From Thermoplasmata archaeon (GTDB taxonomy: Archaea > Thermoplasmatota > Thermoplasmata > Thermoplasmatales > GCA-001856825): a stretch of DNA of 7,638 bases. Shown one piece after another: positions 5,574 to 7,638 of this stretch. Within the stretch, counting starts at the first letter, position 1. Each line of letters starts with the position of its first letter. The notes beneath the pieces were generated by a model that ran no database searches, was not told the DNA's origin, and saw nothing but the letters and a program-made list of their open reading frames with translations. The position numbers were made by a program, and so were the translations under genes. The stretch lies in the NCBI GenBank assembly GCA_021831005.1, contig JAKBNO010000073.1, positions 1 to 7,638 of the forward strand. Direction: 5' to 3'.

Positions 5574-7463
5574 ATGGCTAGGTACCTTCCGTTGGGAAAC
5601 GGAAGATTGTTGGTAACTTTTGATGGGGACATGAATCTCGTCGACTTCTATTATTCAGCCTCTCAATCTGAAAACCACGGAGGTTATCCATTCAGGACCG
5701 GGGTCTTTGTCAACGGAAATTTTGCTTGGCTCAAAAGGGGCTCGTACAAGAATGCAGACTACCTTGACCATACGGCCATAGGGGAAATGAGTTTTGATTT
5801 TGGGGGGCTCTCATTCTCACTCTTCAACATGGTACTCCCCTACGTGGATATGTTCCTCAGGAGAGTCTCGGTATCAAATCCCGGGAGTGAAGAAACGAAA
5901 GTGACTTTGTTCTTTCACCAGAATTTCAATATCTACAGCAATCCGATAGGGGACACCGCATTTTACGAGCCAGATACGAAATCGGTCATTCATTACAAGA
6001 ACAACAGGTATTTTCTTGCCTCTACAAAGGGGGAAAACAACGAATCGATAAAGTCGTTTGCCATCGGAGTCAAGGAATTTGGTCAACTTGAAGGGACCTG
6101 GAAGGATGCCGAAGACGGCGTCCTGTCAGAGAATCCCGTTGCCATCGGATCAGTTGATTCCGTCGTTTCCCATGAAATCACAGTGCCTCCAAACTCGACC
6201 ACGGAGTTCTACTATTACATTCTGTGTGGTTTGGACTATTCGAGTGTCGTATCCAAGAAGTTTGATTTCACCCTGTTGAAGCGGTTAGAACAAAGAACCG
6301 CAAATTTCTGGAAACTATGGTCGTTCAAGAGAGATTACGGTCTGAAGAATGGTATGGATTCACTGTTCAGACGCTCCCTTTTCGTAATGAGAAGCCACAT
6401 GAACGAATCAGGCGGAATAGCTGCCTCGAGCGATAGCGAAATTCTGAAATCAAATAGAGACGGATACTATTATGTCTGGCCGAGGGATGCAGCCATAACT
6501 GCCTGGGCCTTTTCGGGAGCCACACACTATGGTCCCGCTAGACTGTTCTTCAACGCGGCATCTAGAGGAATCAATCCTGAAGGTTACTTTCATCACAAGT
6601 ACAACATGAACGGTACTGTCGCCAGTAGTTGGATACCCAGAGTGATAGATGGGAAAGCTAACCTGCCAATTCAGGAGGATGAAACGTCTCTTGTAATCTG
6701 GGCACTTGCAGACTACCACAAGAGGGTGAATGATTTAGAGTACATTTCGGGCCTTCACGAGACCCTTATTAAGAAGGGAGCAGATTTCATACTGAGATTT
6801 AGGGACGAGAGTGGATTACCCCTACCCTCCTATGATCTGTGGGAGGAGAGATACGGGATACACACATACACTGTCGCAACCGCCTATGGAGCCTTGATGG
6901 CTGCAGCGAATTTTTCTTCGCTTCTGGGAGAGGACAGCAGGAGCGCAAGGTACACTGATGCTGCGAATAAAATGAAGGATGAATTCGATAGGAAATTCTA
7001 CTCTGAGGAACAGGGGAGATACGCACGGGCCATAATTAATGGCAAACCAGACTTCACTGTTGATTCAGCGCTCTTTTCAATTTCAAGATTTGGAATGATG
7101 AATCCAGATGATGTAAGAATGGTTTCCACCGCGAATTCCATCTTTGAAAAATTGAGTGTCAGGAGTATAGGAGGGCTTGCAAGGTACGAAGGGGATTACT
7201 ACCAACGCTTGAAGGACGACAACTCCGTCCCAGGTAACCCGTGGATAATAACGACTCTCTGGGGTGCAGAATATTACCTCAGCAGAGGCCAAAGGGATAA
7301 AGCTGATGAACTGATAAACTGGGTAACCAGCCACGCCCAGAGATCAGGAGTATTCTCAGAACAGATCAACCCCTACACGGGAGAAGCTCTTTCAGTCTCC
7401 CCTCTGGTCTGGAGTCATTCTGAGTTCGTACTGATGTGTCTCGAACTAAATGGCAAAAAGTGA
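5574..7463 (+). CDS. Glucoamylase (glucan 1,4-alpha-glucosidase), GH15
   Basis: This 629-residue enzyme is predicted to release glucose from the non-reducing ends of alpha-glucans. Residues about 1-250 form the N-terminal beta-sandwich typical of prokaryotic GH15 enzymes, starting MARYLPLGNGRLLVTFDGDM. Residues about 265-625 form the (alpha/alpha)6 barrel. Motifs in order are YYYVWPRDAA (298-307), QEDETSLVIWAL (367-378), SYDLWEERYGIHTYT (419-433) with E424 as general acid, GGLARYEGDYY (533-543), NPWIITTLW (555-563) and FSEQINPYTGEAL (594-606) with E596 as general base. Both catalytic Glu residues and the subsite motifs are intact. There is no signal peptide or membrane segment, so it is predicted to be cytoplasmic. 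The ATG is immediately preceded by an in-frame TAG, so no longer protein is possible. It is transcribed divergently from the debranching operon across a 134-base gap and probably co-regulated with it. Length matches archaeal relatives. Confidence 0.95.
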   Translation: MARYLPLGNGRLLVTFDGDMNLVDFYYSASQSENHGGYPFRTGVFVNGNFAWLKRGSYKNADYLDHTAIGEMSFDFGGLSFSLFNMVLPYVDMFLRRVSVSNPGSEETKVTLFFHQNFNIYSNPIGDTAFYEPDTKSVIHYKNNRYFLASTKGENNESIKSFAIGVKEFGQLEGTWKDAEDGVLSENPVAIGSVDSVVSHEITVPPNSTTEFYYYILCGLDYSSVVSKKFDFTLLKRLEQRTANFWKLWSFKRDYGLKNGMDSLFRRSLFVMRSHMNESGGIAASSDSEILKSNRDGYYYVWPRDAAITAWAFSGATHYGPARLFFNAASRGINPEGYFHHKYNMNGTVASSWIPRVIDGKANLPIQEDETSLVIWALADYHKRVNDLEYISGLHETLIKKGADFILRFRDESGLPLPSYDLWEERYGIHTYTVATAYGALMAAANFSSLLGEDSRSARYTDAANKMKDEFDRKFYSEEQGRYARAIINGKPDFTVDSALFSISRFGMMNPDDVRMVSTANSIFEKLSVRSIGGLARYEGDYYQRLKDDNSVPGNPWIITTLWGAEYYLSRGQRDKADELINWVTSHAQRSGVFSEQINPYTGEALSVSPLVWSHSEFVLMCLELNGKK

Positions 7464-7503
7464 AATGAATGGATTTTAGACATAAGAACCCCAAAGAGAT
7501 TGA

Positions 7504-7522
7504 CTGAATTTTTCGTCTTCAG
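7504..7522 (+). terminator. Putative T-rich terminator of the glucoamylase gene
   Basis: About 40 bases after the glucoamylase stop, TTTTTCGTCTT (7509-7519) provides a pyrimidine-rich tract of the kind that ends archaeal transcripts. It is flanked by CTGAA (7504-7508) and TTCAG (7518-7522), which could form a short 5-base stem. It lies before the end of the convergent gene on the other strand. Confidence 0.45.
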
Positions 7523-7533
7523 AATCTGGTTCC

Positions 7534-7638
7534 TCACTCTTTAATCTCGGTTGGACTGGGGAAGGAATCCGGTATCTCCTTTCCTTCCATGTCATAATAT
7601 GTCGTGGAATAGGGCCCTCCTTCGTAGTTGGTCAACCT
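7534..7638 (-). CDS. C-terminal 34 residues of an unrecognised protein (partial)
   Basis: The minus strand is open from the right window edge to a TGA at 7534-7536. The translation contains TNYEGGPYSTTYYDMEGKE followed by IPDSFPSPTEIKE. The hydrophilic, Pro/Tyr/Glu-rich composition and the reasonable codon choice look like a real protein tail, and the position leaves a sensible 70-base convergent spacer after the glucoamylase gene. Nothing in this fragment identifies a family. It could be a chance open frame, since it is only 105 bases long. Confidence 0.5.
   Translation of the reverse strand, partial: RLTNYEGGPYSTTYYDMEGKEIPDSFPSPTEIKE

Noticed and set aside
6450..6719. 89-codon minus-strand open frame inside the glucoamylase gene
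   Set aside because: It is the antisense shadow of the conserved GH15 barrel motifs (WPRD, QEDET).

Overview
The window looks like a chromosomal segment of a Thermoplasmatales-type archaeon (Thermoplasma/Picrophilus/uncultured 'plasma' lineages). I infer this from the gene content and from the expression signals. The enzymes are an intracellular-type GH15 glucoamylase, an archaeal GH57 alpha-amylase-like protein, a GT4 'glycogen synthase-like' transferase and a GH133 debranching enzyme. A/T-rich TATA-like boxes lie about 23-31 bases before the first codon of transcription units (leaderless-type promoters), whereas an internal operon gene carries a GGAGGTG ribosome binding site. Base composition is moderate and arginine is often AGA/AGG. 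The species is not determinable from this window.

Layout. 1-406 (+): the 3' end of an unrecognised membrane protein whose reading frame appears broken by a -1 shift. 407-522: a convergent spacer with inverted repeats. 523-1371 (-): a fumarylacetoacetate-hydrolase (FAH) family enzyme with its own promoter. 1434-5439 (-): a tight three-gene operon read right to left, debranching enzyme (GH133) > GT4 glucosyltransferase > GH57 protein, with a 2-base gap at the first junction and an ATGA overlap at the second. 5440-5573: a 134-base divergent control region. 5574-7463 (+): GH15 glucoamylase. 7464-7533: a short convergent spacer with a T-tract. 7534-7638 (-): the last 34 codons of an unrecognised gene entering from the right.

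How the genes fit together. The four central genes form an alpha-glucan (glycogen-like) storage and breakdown module. The GT4 enzyme is the likely chain builder. The GH133 enzyme removes alpha-1,6 branch stubs, and the GH15 enzyme releases glucose from chain ends. No signal peptides are visible, so the work is probably cytoplasmic. No glycogen phosphorylase, ADP-glucose pyrophosphorylase or GH13 branching enzyme is present in the window, so breakdown here looks hydrolytic. The most notable point is the GH57 protein. It keeps four of the five family motifs, including the general-acid Asp, but appears to have leucine where the catalytic nucleophile Glu is expected. It may be a pseudo-enzyme kept in an otherwise active glycogen operon.

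No rRNA, tRNA, CRISPR array, insertion sequence or attachment site was seen.
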